Part shown: piece by piece, positions 15,660-25,181 of the stretch
Numbering within the stretch: position 1 is the stretch's first letter
Layout: each line of letters opens with the position of its first letter
Origin: DATKAS01 sp963773315
Lineage (GTDB): Bacteria; Actinomycetota; Acidimicrobiia; Acidimicrobiales; DATKAS01
DNA: 64,000 nucleotides
Direction of reading: 5' to 3'
NCBI GenBank assembly: GCA_963773315.1
Contig: CAVZAF010000005.1
Span: forward strand, 124,001-188,000
Program-made: the position numbers and the translations under genes
The notes under the pieces: generated by a model
What the model saw: only the letters and a program-made list of their open reading frames with translations
What the model was told of the DNA's origin: nothing
Databases searched by the model: none

Positions 15660-18025
15660 GCGGCGCCAGGCTGGGTCTCGCGGCTGGTCGCCCGCTAGAG
15701 CGACGAGCACGAGGCTGCGTTCGACGCCACGGTCACGTCGGCCGCATCGATCACCGCTCTCGACAGCTTCGGCGACGAACGCGGCCGCGTCAGCGAGCTC
15801 GTCCCGGTCGTAGGCGATGATCCCGCGTGCCTCCACGGCGTGGGCGATGCCGATCAGCCCGCCGGTCTCTCGCAGGAGTGCGTCGGCTTCTGCGGCCAGC
15901 TGCTCGGCCTCGTCGAGATCTGTCGTGAGCAGCGCGGCGTCGCCCAGCGCGTTGCCGAGCCCCATCGCGTCGCCGTCACTGCGGAAGCCGTCGATCGCTT
16001 GCCGCACGAGAGCGTCCGCCTTGGCCAAGTCGCCGGCACCCCAAGCCGCGTCGACGCCGAAGTACATGGCCCACGCGGCGTTCCGCGCGGACCCCGCGAG
16101 CCGGAACTGCTCGCCAGATGCTGCGTGGGCTTCGGATGATGCCGCCCAATCGCCCTGTTCGAACGCCAGGTTCCCGAGCGCGGAGAAGGCGTGGCCCGCG
16201 AACCACGGTTCGACGTCGGATCCGAGTCGCTCGAGCAGTGAAGTGATGATCTGGCGTCGCTCGCCGGCGAGGCCGATGGGCACGGCCGAGGCGATCCTCA
16301 ATGCGGCGAGCAGGTCGCCTCGGCTGTTCGCCCAGGTCATCGCGGCCCGCAACGTGACCGTGTCGGTGGTGACCGACTGCAGCGCCGCGTCTTGTTCGGG
16401 TCGGCGGAGCGACTCCTCCACGTACTCGACGCGCGTCATCGCCCACTGGAGCAGCCGGTCGTTCCATCGAGCGACCTCGCCGCGCTCGCCGAGTCGGGCG
16501 AGTGCGTACTCGCGAAGCGTCTCGAGCAGCCGGTACCGGTAGCCTGTTTCGGTGATCACGATCGTGACGAGCGACTTCTCGACGAGCCGCGTGAGCAGAT
16601 CGAGTACGTCACTGGTGTCGACGACGGCGTCGGACACGACCATCTCGGCCGCGTCGAGGCTGAAGTCGGCGGGGAACACCGCCAAGCGCACGAACACCTC
16701 GCGTTCCGTCTCGGTGAGCAGGTCGTAGCTCCACGCCACCACCGCTTCGAGCGTGCGCTCACCTGCCCGCAACAGCCGGAACCGGTCGTCGAGGCGCGCC
16801 GCGATCTGTTCGAGTGAGAGGGCCCGCAGGCGAGCAGCCGCGAGCTCGATGGCGAGGGGAAGACCATCGAGGCGGCGGCAGATGTGGGCAACGGTGGCCA
16901 CGTCAGCCGCGTCGGCGTCGAAGCCCGGAGCAGCCGCGGCTGCTCGGACCATGAACAACTCGACGGCATCGGACTTGCCGGCGAGCGCCGGATCGTCCGC
17001 GACGCTGAGGGGCGGTATGCCCAACGCTCGCTCGCCGCGTACGCCGAGAACCTCGCGGCTCGTGGCCAGGATGCGTACACCGGCGCAGCGCGCGAGGTAG
17101 CGGTCGGCAAACGATGCGACCGCCCTCACGATCGGCTCGCAGTTGTCCAGCACCAGCAACAACTGGCGGTCGCCCAGCCACCTTTCGAGCGTGTCGGCCA
17201 GGGCCTCATCCGTAGGTTCCGAAACACCCACCGCGGCCGCTACCGCCGGGACAACCCCTTGGCCGTTCCCTGCGCCGGCGAGGCTCACGAACCACACGCC
17301 GTTTCGGTACGACGGCAACGCCGCGGTGGCCGCTTCCAACGCGAGGCGCGTCTTGCCGCTACCTCCGGGTCCGGTCAGCGTGACGAGACGGCAGTCCCGC
17401 GAGCGCGTCGAGCACCCCGGCGAGTTCGGCTCGACGCCCGATGAACGAATCGACAGGTGCGGGCAGATTGTTCGAGGCCTTGAGCGTGCGCAACGGCGGG
17501 AAGTCGCGCGCAAGCGACGGATGCGTGAGCTGCCAGATACCGACCTCGCCGACATCCTTCAGGTGATGACTGCCAAGATCCACTGCCGCGACATCGGGAA
17601 CAAGCCGGCGCGTCACCTCACTGACGAGCACCTGACCACCGTGGGCCGCGGCCGACGACCCGAGCCGCGAGATGCAGTGACATGCCGACGTAGTTGTCAC
17701 CTACGACATCAACGTCGCCGGTGTGCACCCCCATCCGGACGCGGAATACTGCATCGTCGGGCCACGCGGCGGCCTGCAGCTGCAGCTGCGCATCGACCAC
17801 GGCCGCCAGCGCCGCAGTCGCGCGCTCGAACGCGACAAACATTGCATCGCCTGCTGTGCCAAACACGACACCGCCGTGACGCGTGAACGCGTCGCTGAGA
17901 ATGAGGTTGTGCTGGTCGAGCAACTGCGCGTACCCCGCGCCGAGCCGACCGAGTAGACGGGTCGAACCCTCGAGATCGGTGAAGACGAGCGTCACCGTGC
18001 CCGCAGGCAGACCGCGAGAGCTCAC
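15660..18025 (-). pseudogene. Frameshifted cyclase-NB-ARC/TPR regulator (pseudogene)
   Basis: Three reading frames together spell one cyclase-ATPase regulator. Its start is GTG 18025 with the cyclase motif LVFTDLEGSTRLL and GTAGDAMFVAF. Around 17680 the frame changes, joining SLHLAAR to LGSSAAAHGGQVLVSE. Around 17400 it changes again, joining ELAGVLDALAG to RLVTLTGPGGSGKT (Walker A). The ATPase (Walker B LLLVLDNCE, GLPLAIELAAARL) and TPR-like region then continue to about 15690, after which the homologous character stops. Two shifts plus a lost C-terminus point to a pseudogene, though one or both shifts could be sequencing indels. An overlapping upstream remnant (18022-18144) shows further decay. 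Confidence 0.75.
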
Positions 18026-18144
18026 GCGACCAACGGATCGTCGGCGGCGTACCGTTCGCCCAGCTCATCTAACAGCCGAATCGAGCCCTCAAGCGCGGTG
18101 AACAAGATCGTGAGCGTGCCCGTCGGTCGCGCACGATCCGCCAT
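18022..18144 (-). pseudogene. 40-codon remnant of a second cyclase N-terminus
   Basis: From ATG 18144 a 40-codon frame reads GTLTILFTALEGSIRLL, then DELGERYAADDP and a stop. This is the start of a class III cyclase domain, parallel to the LVFTDLEGSTRLL of the pseudogene that begins at 18025. The first metal Asp is Ala (FTA for FTD). Its TGA overlaps the next GTG start (GTGA at 18022-18025). It looks like a tandem duplicate of the cyclase gene that has lost nearly everything. Confidence 0.6.
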
Positions 18145-18162
18145 GGTGAAACGCCCAACCGT

Positions 18163-18255
18163 TCAGATCGCCGGCAGCCAGAACTCGAGCTGGATGTTGT
18201 CCGGATCGCGAAACACAACCACAGACCCGATCGGAGTCTCCGCGATCGGCGGTAC
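18163..18255 (-). pseudogene. C-terminal fragment of a VOC/glyoxalase-family protein
   Basis: The minus strand reads IAETPIGSVVVFRDPDNIQL followed by EFWLPAI and a TGA at 18163-18165. FRDPDNIxLEF is the hallmark C-terminal strand of vicinal-oxygen-chelate (glyoxalase) proteins. Only some 30 codons are left and no start is visible. The remaining sequence from 18256 to the sigma-factor promoter at 18417 holds nothing I can identify. Confidence 0.6.
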
Positions 18256-18416
18256 TCGATCCCTCGCCCGACAGTTCGGCCCCCTCCTGGGAGGTGCGCT
18301 AACCAGACTGCGCCAAGCGCCCGCGTGAAGCGTCGAGGCTACCCCCGCATCAATCGCGCACTCGCGTCGAGAGCGACGCGGACATGGAGCATCCGATATC
18401 CACGCCGCGGGAGAAC

Positions 18417-18422
18417 TACCCT
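18417..18422 (+). promoter_or_regulatory. Predicted -10 box (TACCCT) for the sigma-factor gene
   Basis: TACCCT ends 8 nt before ATG 18431, and no Shine-Dalgarno sequence lies between. This suggests a leaderless transcript. Confidence 0.5.
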
Positions 18423-18430
18423 CGCCCCCG

Positions 18431-19417
18431 ATGGCAGGGACACGCGCCGTTTCGGCACGTGGTGACGAGGCCGATCTGCTTCGGCGCTACCTCGACGAGA
18501 TCGGCATGCACCCACTTTTGTCGGCGGCGGACGAGGTGACGCTCGCGCGGGCAATCGTCGCTGCGCGAGTCGCACAAGAAGAGATCGACAACGCGACCGA
18601 GAGACTCTCGGTCGCGAAGCGGCGTGAGCTTCGCAACGCGGTGACCGAGGGCGACGCGGCTCGGCGACGCTTCATCCAGTCGAACCTTCGGCTCGTCGTC
18701 TCGGTCGCGCGCCGCTACCAGTCGAGCGGCGTCGGCATCCTCGACCTCATCCAGGAGGGCAACATCGGCCTCATGCGGGCGGTCGAGAAGTTCGACCACC
18801 GGCGCGGCTTCAAGTTCTCGACCTACGCAACGTGGTGGATACGCCAGGCGATCGGGCGGGCGATCGCTGACACGTCCCGCACGATCCGAGTGCCGGCCCA
18901 CGTTCGCGACCAGATCGTTGCGGTGTCGCGCAGCGCGCAGCGGCTGCGCGCCGACCTCGATCGGGAACCGACGGTCGAGGAGCTCGCGGCCGACACGGGC
19001 CTCGCTCCTGACCGCGTCGAGGCGACGCAGGTGCACGCGGCCGACCTGCTGTCGCTGTCGGCCCCCACGGGCGAAGACGGCGACGGCGAGCTCGGCGACC
19101 TCCTCGCCGACCCCGACGCCGAGGCGTCGTTCGATCGGGCCGCGGCCGGGCTCGATCAGCACGCGCTCCGCTCCGTCCTCTCACGGCTCACTCCGCGAGA
19201 GCGCGCCGTGTTGTCGATGCGGTTCGGGCTCGACCGCAGCGACGAACCCCGCACGCTCGCCGACATCGGTGACGGCTACAAGCTCACGCGAGAGCGCATC
19301 CGTCAGATCGAGGCGAAGGCACTCACGAAGCTCCGCCATCCCTGCACGGCTCGGATCACCGAGTCGACGATCGGGTGGGGCGAGCCGGTCAGCGTTCCGG
19401 CTCGCCGTTCTGGCTGA
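18431..19417 (+). CDS. RNA polymerase sigma factor, sigma-70 family group 2 (SigA/HrdB-like)
   Basis: The 328-residue sigma factor has region 1.2 (LLRRYLDEIGMHPLLSAADE), region 2 with the core-binding and -10 recognition helix (LDLIQEGNIGLMRAVEKFD; FSTYATWWIRQAI), region 3 (VPAHVRDQ) and region 4 (LTPRERAVLSMRFGL; TRERIRQIEAKAL). It lacks the long acidic N-terminus of the primary sigma factor, so it is probably an alternative group 2 factor. Its 3' end overlaps the convergent NUDIX gene by 29 bp. The ATG at 18431 is backed by a -10 box 8 nt upstream. Target promoters cannot be deduced here. Confidence 0.88.
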   Translation: MAGTRAVSARGDEADLLRRYLDEIGMHPLLSAADEVTLARAIVAARVAQEEIDNATERLSVAKRRELRNAVTEGDAARRRFIQSNLRLVVSVARRYQSSGVGILDLIQEGNIGLMRAVEKFDHRRGFKFSTYATWWIRQAIGRAIADTSRTIRVPAHVRDQIVAVSRSAQRLRADLDREPTVEELAADTGLAPDRVEATQVHAADLLSLSAPTGEDGDGELGDLLADPDAEASFDRAAAGLDQHALRSVLSRLTPRERAVLSMRFGLDRSDEPRTLADIGDGYKLTRERIRQIEAKALTKLRHPCTARITESTIGWGEPVSVPARRSG

Positions 19418-19895
19418 CCGGCCTGCGCGCCCGGGCCAGCGCGAGCATCGCGCCCGCGGTCTCGTGCTGCAGCTCCGGGAGCTCCTCCCCTGGGAACCAG
19501 CGGGCCTCGACGATCTCGACTGAGACGGGCCGGATCGCATCGGGGCTGACCCCGTTCGCGAGGCGTGCGCGGAAGATCACATCGACACGACGAGGTCGGG
19601 GATCGACGACGACCGCGGGCTCGCCCACCGTCTCGATCTCGACACCGACCTCTTCGAGTGCCTCGCGCTTCGCCGCGACCCGCGGATCCTCCCCTCGGTT
19701 CAAGAGGCCGCCAGGGAGGCCCCAGCGCCGTCGATATGCGTGCCGAACGAGCAGCACCGCGCCGTCGGGACGTTCGATGACGCAGATGGCGCCGACGGTG
19801 AACGTGGGAGCGAGCGTGTGCACGATCGCGACACGAGCGCGCCGAGGCAGCCGGCGGTAGATGCGCAACAGAAGCGCGTGGACGCTGTCGATCAA
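19389..19895 (-). CDS. NUDIX hydrolase
   Basis: The 168-residue protein carries a complete Nudix box, GLLNRGEDPRVAAKREALEE followed by VGV (pattern GX5EX7REUXEEXGU), near residue 62. It should hydrolyse a nucleoside diphosphate linked to another group; the substrate is not predictable. An amphipathic, basic N-terminus (LLLRIYRRLPRRARVAIV) precedes the domain and may only be a linker. It lies 22 bp downstream of the inositol-phosphatase-like gene on the same strand, so both are probably co-transcribed. Its end overlaps the sigma-factor gene by 29 bp on the other strand. Confidence 0.85.
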   Translation of the reverse strand: MIDSVHALLLRIYRRLPRRARVAIVHTLAPTFTVGAICVIERPDGAVLLVRHAYRRRWGLPGGLLNRGEDPRVAAKREALEEVGVEIETVGEPAVVVDPRPRRVDVIFRARLANGVSPDAIRPVSVEIVEARWFPGEELPELQHETAGAMLALARARRPVSQNGEPER

Positions 19896-19917
19896 GGCTT
19901 CGAGCCTACGAGCGCGC

Positions 19918-20709
19918 TCACACGAATGAACGCCGCACGGCGATGATCTCGCCGAGGAGCACCTGACTCGCCGCGGCGATCGGCGTGCGCCGCACGTCGT
20001 GCTCGAGGACGACGAGGGCGCCGTCGAACGCGTCGAGCATCACCGCCCCTGCCTCGAGGCAGACCAGCATGCCGCCGAGGTAGTCCCACGGGCTGTGCCC
20101 GTTGTGGCTGCAGTCGACGAACGCGTCGAGGCGGCCACACGCGACGGAGCACAGATCGAGCGCAGACGCGCCGAGCGCTCGGTACTGCTTCCAGCCGAAC
20201 CGCCGGGGCGGATATCCCGAGAGGCCGATCAGCGCCGTACCGAGCCGCGTCGCACCCGACGGGTGGATGGGCTCACCATTGCGCGTCGCTCCCCCGCCTC
20301 GCGTGGCTTCGAAGCGCTCACCCGTCGCGATGTTGATGACGAGCGCGGCCCTCGGCCCCTTGGCGTCGACCGCGCACAGGCTCACCGCGTACCACGGGAT
20401 GCCGTGCGCGGCGTTCGTCGATCCGTCGAGCGGGTCGACGACCACGACGATGTCGCGATCGGCTTCGTGCAGACCGCTCTCTTCGGAGAGCACGCCGACG
20501 CCGCCGGGGAGCAGCACAGCGAGCGCGGCTTCGTCCGCCACGATGTCGCTGTTGTGCTGACCGGCGTGGGCGCCACTTCGTGCGAGGCCCCAATCAGTCA
20601 CACCGCCCAACGCTTCGATCACGGCGGATGCTGTTGCGTCGAGCAGCGCGCTGAGCCCCGCATCGGTGAGCACGGTGTCGTCCACGGCCGGGCCACGGTA
20701 GTGGTGCAA
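19918..20709 (-). CDS. Inositol monophosphatase family protein
   Basis: This 263-residue, Mg-dependent phosphatase of the IMPase/FBPase/CysQ superfamily has the metal-binding motif VVDPLDGSTN near residue 90 and the C-terminal motif SPWDYLGGMLV near 208. The upstream Glu pair sits in LSEESG. The substrate could be inositol phosphate, histidinol phosphate or PAP; sequence alone does not decide. The start is unclear: TTG 20709 opens the frame, and GTG 20685 (VDDTVLTDAG) is an equally good choice. It is divergent from the gene at 20721 and upstream of the NUDIX gene. Confidence 0.85.
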   Translation of the reverse strand: MHHYRGPAVDDTVLTDAGLSALLDATASAVIEALGGVTDWGLARSGAHAGQHNSDIVADEAALAVLLPGGVGVLSEESGLHEADRDIVVVVDPLDGSTNAAHGIPWYAVSLCAVDAKGPRAALVINIATGERFEATRGGGATRNGEPIHPSGATRLGTALIGLSGYPPRRFGWKQYRALGASALDLCSVACGRLDAFVDCSHNGHSPWDYLGGMLVCLEAGAVMLDAFDGALVVLEHDVRRTPIAAASQVLLGEIIAVRRSFV

Positions 20710-20720
20710 CGTGGCAGGCT

Positions 20721-21290
20721 GTGCACGTGGCCGTCATCGACGTGGCCGGCTTCGTCGCCGACCTCAAGGATCACGCCGTCGACCACGGTTTCCACGTCCA
20801 CGACGAGCGCCACTTCGTCGAGACCTACTCGCTACGCCAGGCGTGGGAGGTCGACCTCCATCCCGAGGAGGCGTGCGGCGGACCGCTCGACCTCCACCTG
20901 TCGCTCGAGGTCGACCCGCGGGCCTTGTTGGCCTTTGAGGATGCCGTGCTCGCACAAGGCGACGACGAGAAGCCGCCCGACGAGTTCGCGTTCCCGCTGA
21001 TGTTCACGTGGTCGCTGCCGCCGCTTCCCTCGCCTCCCGACCTGCTCGTCCTCGCGACCGAGCTCGCGGGCGTCGGTGGCACGCAGCTGCCGCTCGAGGT
21101 GTCCGCGATCGACTCGTTCCCGTCGGCGACCGACGCTCCCGAGCGCAGCATCAACGTGGTTGCTCGCATCGAGGTCGGGCTGGATCGCGTGTACCTCGGC
21201 GAGGAGCAGCTCTGCGACACGCTCGACCGCTGCCTCGCAGTGAGCCAGTACCTCTTGGAGCGCGCACCCACCTGGATCGGCGAGACCTAG
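20721..21290 (+). CDS. Conserved hypothetical protein
   Basis: I do not recognise this soluble, acidic 189-residue protein. It has no signal or membrane segment. Visible features are an N-terminal helix/strand unit (VIDVAGFVADLKDHAVDHGF), a Pro-rich central turn (LPPLPSPPDLL) and a C-terminal helix (LCDTLDRCLAVSQYLLERAP). GTG 20721 or GTG 20727 may be the start. The gene is divergent from the phosphatase and ends 36 bp before the large cyclase-ATPase gene, so the two may share a transcript. Confidence 0.65.
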   Translation: MHVAVIDVAGFVADLKDHAVDHGFHVHDERHFVETYSLRQAWEVDLHPEEACGGPLDLHLSLEVDPRALLAFEDAVLAQGDDEKPPDEFAFPLMFTWSLPPLPSPPDLLVLATELAGVGGTQLPLEVSAIDSFPSATDAPERSINVVARIEVGLDRVYLGEEQLCDTLDRCLAVSQYLLERAPTWIGET

Positions 21291-21326
21291 CCCCGACTGT
21301 CTGGGCCCCGAGCCCGGAGCGACTTG

Positions 21327-24300
21327 GTGGGGCATGCTTGGGCGGTGGGTGCGCGCACGTGCACGATCGTGTTCACGGATCTGGTCGGGTCGACCTCGCT
21401 TCGCCAGCGACTCGGGGACGAGGCGTTCGACGTTCGTCGACGCGTGCACGATCGGCTTCTGACCGAAGCAGTCGAACGCGGTGGTGGCGAGCTCGTGAAG
21501 CACGAGGGCGACGGCGTGATGGCGGTCTTCGCCTCGGCCGCCGACGCGATCACCTGTGTCGCGGCCATGCAGGGTGCGATCACTCGCGAGCTCGGCGATG
21601 CGGAGGCCCGCTTCGCGATGCGGGTCGGCGCGAGCGCCGGGGACGTGGCGGAAGAGCACGGCGACTTCCACGGCACGCCCGTAGTCGAGGCCGCCCGGTT
21701 GTGCGCGGCCGCGTCCGGCGGACAGATCCTCATCTCCGACGTCGTGCGCGTTCTGGCGGGGAGTCGCTGCAGCTGCCCGCTGTCCAGCGCTGGTGCGCTC
21801 GAGGTCAAAGGCCTCGATGTGCCGGTCCTGGCATGGGAGGTGCAGTGGGAACCCCCCGTTCGCGCGCCCGCTGTGCCCCCGCGACTCGTCGAGATCGCCG
21901 CTCGGGGAGCCTGTGTGGGTAGGGAGCTGCAACTCGGTCAGCTGCTCGCCGCGTGGAAGAGCGCTGTCACGGCACGTGACAGGCGACTGGTGCTCGTTGC
22001 GGGGGAACCGGGCATCGGCAAGACGCGTCTGGCCGCCGCGGTCGCGGCTGAGGTCGCCGCTGACGGCGCGCGTGTGTTGCACGGGTGGTGCGACGACGGG
22101 GTGGGGGTCGCCTACGAGCCGTGGGTGCACGCGCTCGGCGGCTTCGTGCAGGGCGCCGACGAGGAAGAGATCGCTGCGTTGACGCCGTTGGCGCCGGATC
22201 TCGTGCGGTGCATCTCGGTCGTGGGCGAGCGCGTGCCCGATGTCGTGCCGAAACCGACGACGGATGCGGCGTCGGATCGTGCGCGGCTGTTCGACGCGGT
22301 TGACTCTCTGCTCGCGCAGATGACGGGCAACGGCCCGCTGCTGTTGGTGCTCGACGACCTCCATTGGGCCGATCCGGCGACGCTCGGACTTCTCAGGTGG
22401 ATCTTGAGCAGCGAACGACGCGGGCCGATGCTCGTGGTGGGCACCTACCGCGACACCGATGTCGACCGCCGCCATCCGCTGAGCCAGGTGCTCTCCGACC
22501 TGCGGCGCGACCCCCGGATCCAGCGGGTGTCCATCCGCGGCCTCGACGAGCAGGCGATCGGCGCGCTGCTTCACGATCTCGCCGGTCATGACGCGCCGCC
22601 CGAGTTCGTCACTGCACTGCACGAAGAGACCGACGGGAATCCGTTCTTCGCCGAGGAGGTCGTGGCCCATCTCGTCGAGACCGGCGCGATCTTCCAGCGC
22701 GACGGGGTGTGGACCACCGACCGAGCGCTGGCCGACCTCGGTCTTCCGGAGGGCGTCCGTGATGTCGTCGGGCGCCGGCTGTCGCGGTTGAGTGAGGCAA
22801 CCAACGACCTTCTGTCGGTGGCGGCAGTTGCTGGCCGCGAGTTCGACCTGTCTACGGTCGCGGCGGCAGCCGGCGTCGCGCCCGCAGTCGCCGCTGTCGC
22901 GTTTGACGAGGCCGTGACACCCGGCCTGCTGCGGGAGGTCTCCAACGCGCCCGGCACGCTCGCGTTCACGCACGCGCTGGTGCGACAGACCCTTCTCGAG
23001 GAGATCAGCGGACCGCGCCGAGCCCATCTGCACTGGCGAGTCGGGGAAACGCTCGCGGCCTCCGGGAACGCCCCGACCGGCGCGGTCGCCCACCACCTGT
23101 GCGAAGGCGTCCTCGCCGGCGACCCCTACGTCGCGGCGGAGGCGGCCGTGCTCGCGGCCGAGGAAGCGATGACCGTCGGAGCCTTCGACGGCGCCGATGA
23201 CCTCGCAGCTCGCGCCGTCGCTCTCTGGGATGACTCTGCACTCGATGCGCCGGAGCTTCGGTGCCGCGCGCTCCTGCTCATCGGTGATTGCCGCGCCTGG
23301 AACCCCGTCGGCGACTTCGCCTCAGCGCGTTCCCTCGTGAGCGAGGCCGGGCGGCTCGCGATCGAGCACGGCTGGCCCCGGCTCGCCGCTCGCGCCGCGC
23401 TCACCTACCAATGGCTCGTGCAACCCGGCGTCATCGATCCGACCGCGCATGAGCTCGTGCTCGCTGCGCTCGACATGGGCCCGAGCGACGACTGGCGGCC
23501 GGCCTTGGCCGCGATCGCGGCCTCTCGTGCGGCGGAGGACGGCGATCGCTCTGATCATGGGCGCGCGATCGCGGCAGTCGAGGCCGCTGCTGCCGAAGCC
23601 GATCGGTACGACCCGCTCGGTCGAATGCTGGTGGCCGACTACCGGTGGTGGATGCATTTCCCCGACGCCGACGCCGACGACCGAACACTCGCGCGTGACC
23701 TGCGCGTGGCCGCCGACGCGGTCGGAGGGATGTGGATGCTCGAGGCACTCGGCGGGGCGCTCACCTCGTCCCTCCGACACGGCGACCGCGACGACTTCGA
23801 CGCCGTCTTCGGGGAGTTCGCGGCCTTCGCGGCTCGCACCGGCCTGGGACAGGCAGATATCGCCGTCATCGAAACGTCGGTCGCACTCCTCGACGGCCGG
23901 TTCGGCGACGCGGAACGGTTGGCATTCGAGCTGCTCGCGACGCTCGATCCCGAATCGTCACACGCCTCGATGAGTGGGACGCAGATCGCCGCCGCCTGGG
24001 ATTGGAGTGGCCGTGATCAGGACCTCCTCAACGCGTTGGACAGCTTTGCTGCGGACCGCCGCTCCCAGCGCACGCTCATCGAGCTCGCCGGCATCGCAGC
24101 GCGTGCTCGACGCGGCGAGCGCGACCCCGGCTGGGATCGGTTCGCGGCCGATGACTTCGAGTCGTTGCCATGGGACTGGTTTCGGCACGCATCGCTCGCG
24201 AGGGCGAGCACGGTCGCGGCCGCGCTGCGCGACGTGCGATCAGCGGCGGTGCTCGAGGCAATCCTCGAGCCGTACCACGAGCAGCTGTTGCTCCTGCCCT

Positions 24301-24599
24301 GGAACCTCGTTGTGTTCGACGCCGCCGACGGCCTCCGGGGGAGCCTCTTATCCTTGCTCGGCCGCCACGACGAGGCCGTCGCCTGCCTCGAAGCGGCCGC
24401 AGCATTGTGCGAGCGAGCGCGGAGCGTGCCGCACTCGATTCGGACCTCACATCAGCTGGCCGCGGCGCTCGCGTCCCGAGACGGCCACGGCGATCGCGAG
24501 ACTGCTCGCGCGCTCGCCACCGACGCGCTTGAACGAGCTACCCAGCTCGGCATGCCCCACGAGGCCAGGTCCGCTCAGGCCGCGCTCGAAATCATCTGA
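21327..24599 (+). CDS. Class III cyclase-AAA ATPase-TPR regulatory protein
   Basis: This second large regulator has 1090 residues. The N-terminal cyclase domain (about 10-170) has both metal Asp (FTDLVGST, EGDGVM) and, unlike its relatives here, the substrate Lys (LVKHEGDG). The transition-state Asn is replaced by Glu (VVEAARL). The STAND/AAA ATPase follows, with Walker A GEPGIGKT near 228 and Walker B LLLVLDDLHWAD near 340. Helical, TPR-like repeats fill the rest. GTG 21327 is preceded by GGAG 7 nt upstream and is preferred over TTG 21324 and GTG 21345. Proteins of this type are assumed to couple ligand or protein binding to ATPase-driven signalling. There is no DNA-binding domain. Confidence 0.82.
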   Translation: MGHAWAVGARTCTIVFTDLVGSTSLRQRLGDEAFDVRRRVHDRLLTEAVERGGGELVKHEGDGVMAVFASAADAITCVAAMQGAITRELGDAEARFAMRVGASAGDVAEEHGDFHGTPVVEAARLCAAASGGQILISDVVRVLAGSRCSCPLSSAGALEVKGLDVPVLAWEVQWEPPVRAPAVPPRLVEIAARGACVGRELQLGQLLAAWKSAVTARDRRLVLVAGEPGIGKTRLAAAVAAEVAADGARVLHGWCDDGVGVAYEPWVHALGGFVQGADEEEIAALTPLAPDLVRCISVVGERVPDVVPKPTTDAASDRARLFDAVDSLLAQMTGNGPLLLVLDDLHWADPATLGLLRWILSSERRGPMLVVGTYRDTDVDRRHPLSQVLSDLRRDPRIQRVSIRGLDEQAIGALLHDLAGHDAPPEFVTALHEETDGNPFFAEEVVAHLVETGAIFQRDGVWTTDRALADLGLPEGVRDVVGRRLSRLSEATNDLLSVAAVAGREFDLSTVAAAAGVAPAVAAVAFDEAVTPGLLREVSNAPGTLAFTHALVRQTLLEEISGPRRAHLHWRVGETLAASGNAPTGAVAHHLCEGVLAGDPYVAAEAAVLAAEEAMTVGAFDGADDLAARAVALWDDSALDAPELRCRALLLIGDCRAWNPVGDFASARSLVSEAGRLAIEHGWPRLAARAALTYQWLVQPGVIDPTAHELVLAALDMGPSDDWRPALAAIAASRAAEDGDRSDHGRAIAAVEAAAAEADRYDPLGRMLVADYRWWMHFPDADADDRTLARDLRVAADAVGGMWMLEALGGALTSSLRHGDRDDFDAVFGEFAAFAARTGLGQADIAVIETSVALLDGRFGDAERLAFELLATLDPESSHASMSGTQIAAAWDWSGRDQDLLNALDSFAADRRSQRTLIELAGIAARARRGERDPGWDRFAADDFESLPWDWFRHASLARASTVAAALRDVRSAAVLEAILEPYHEQLLLLPWNLVVFDAADGLRGSLLSLLGRHDEAVACLEAAAALCERARSVPHSIRTSHQLAAALASRDGHGDRETARALATDALERATQLGMPHEARSAQAALEII

Positions 24600-25050
24600 T
24601 CGCGCACGACTGCTCGGAGGTCTCGGTGCGGCCCGCCCGACTTGGCTAGGCACCCGTTCCGGATGAACGAGAGGAGCCGAGCGGGCCGCCTCGTTGACCA
24701 CATCGCCCGGCGGCCCCGACGCGTTACAACACCAACCCGACAACGGTTCCGATGCGCGGCGGGATGTTTGCATCTTGACCGTCGCGTGGTACGACCGGTT
24801 CGAAGACGCGCCCGTGGTCCCCACCCACAGCCGCATCACCTAATCCGCCGCTTCACACCCACCAACCCAGCTGGGCGGCGGGCTAGGTACGTGTTCGGTT
24901 CGCAGTCAGCCCGAGGGTCCGGCGGGGTGCCGCCGGGCTGACTGCCCGAGCCGACAGGCGAGACCCCGAGTCCCCGATGAGCGTTCTCTGCTGGAAAGCG
25001 CGCCACATCTGGCGCGTTCTTCAGCACGGAAGTGCCAGGGGGGAAATGGT
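24600..25050. other. Gene-free stretch with one strong hairpin
   Basis: No coding frame here has recognisable family character. The notable structure is the hairpin at 24903-24944. The stretch ends at the left 34-bp repeat of the tRNA-associated element. Confidence 0.5.
24903..24944. terminator. Hairpin downstream of the cyclase-ATPase gene
   Basis: An 11-bp stem CAGTCAGCCCG/CGGGCTGACTG encloses an inner GGCGG/CCGCC hairpin. It lies about 300 bp after the stop at 24599. There is no T-tract, which is usual in high-GC actinobacteria. It may terminate the plus-strand transcript. Confidence 0.45.
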
Positions 25051-25084
25051 CAGGCCAGCCGCCGTGGGCCCGGCTGGGATCGAA
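25051..25084. repeat. Putative att site, distal copy (34-bp direct repeat)
   Basis: This is identical over 34 bp to 26169-26202, which spans the tRNA 3' end. Identity stops sharply at both edges. It is read as the far attachment site left by an integrated element. Confidence 0.7.
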
Positions 25085-25181
25085 ACGTCCGGGGCGCATC
25101 GGGATCAACACACACTCCGGCTGAACGGGGAAAGGGCGGCGCCATCACGGGCGCCGCCCTTCCGTCTGGTTCGTTCGACGA

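Noticed and set aside
18098..18328. Plus-strand open frame of 76 codons
   Set aside because: It is the antisense shadow of the cyclase stub and VOC fragment on the minus strand, which have recognisable motifs.
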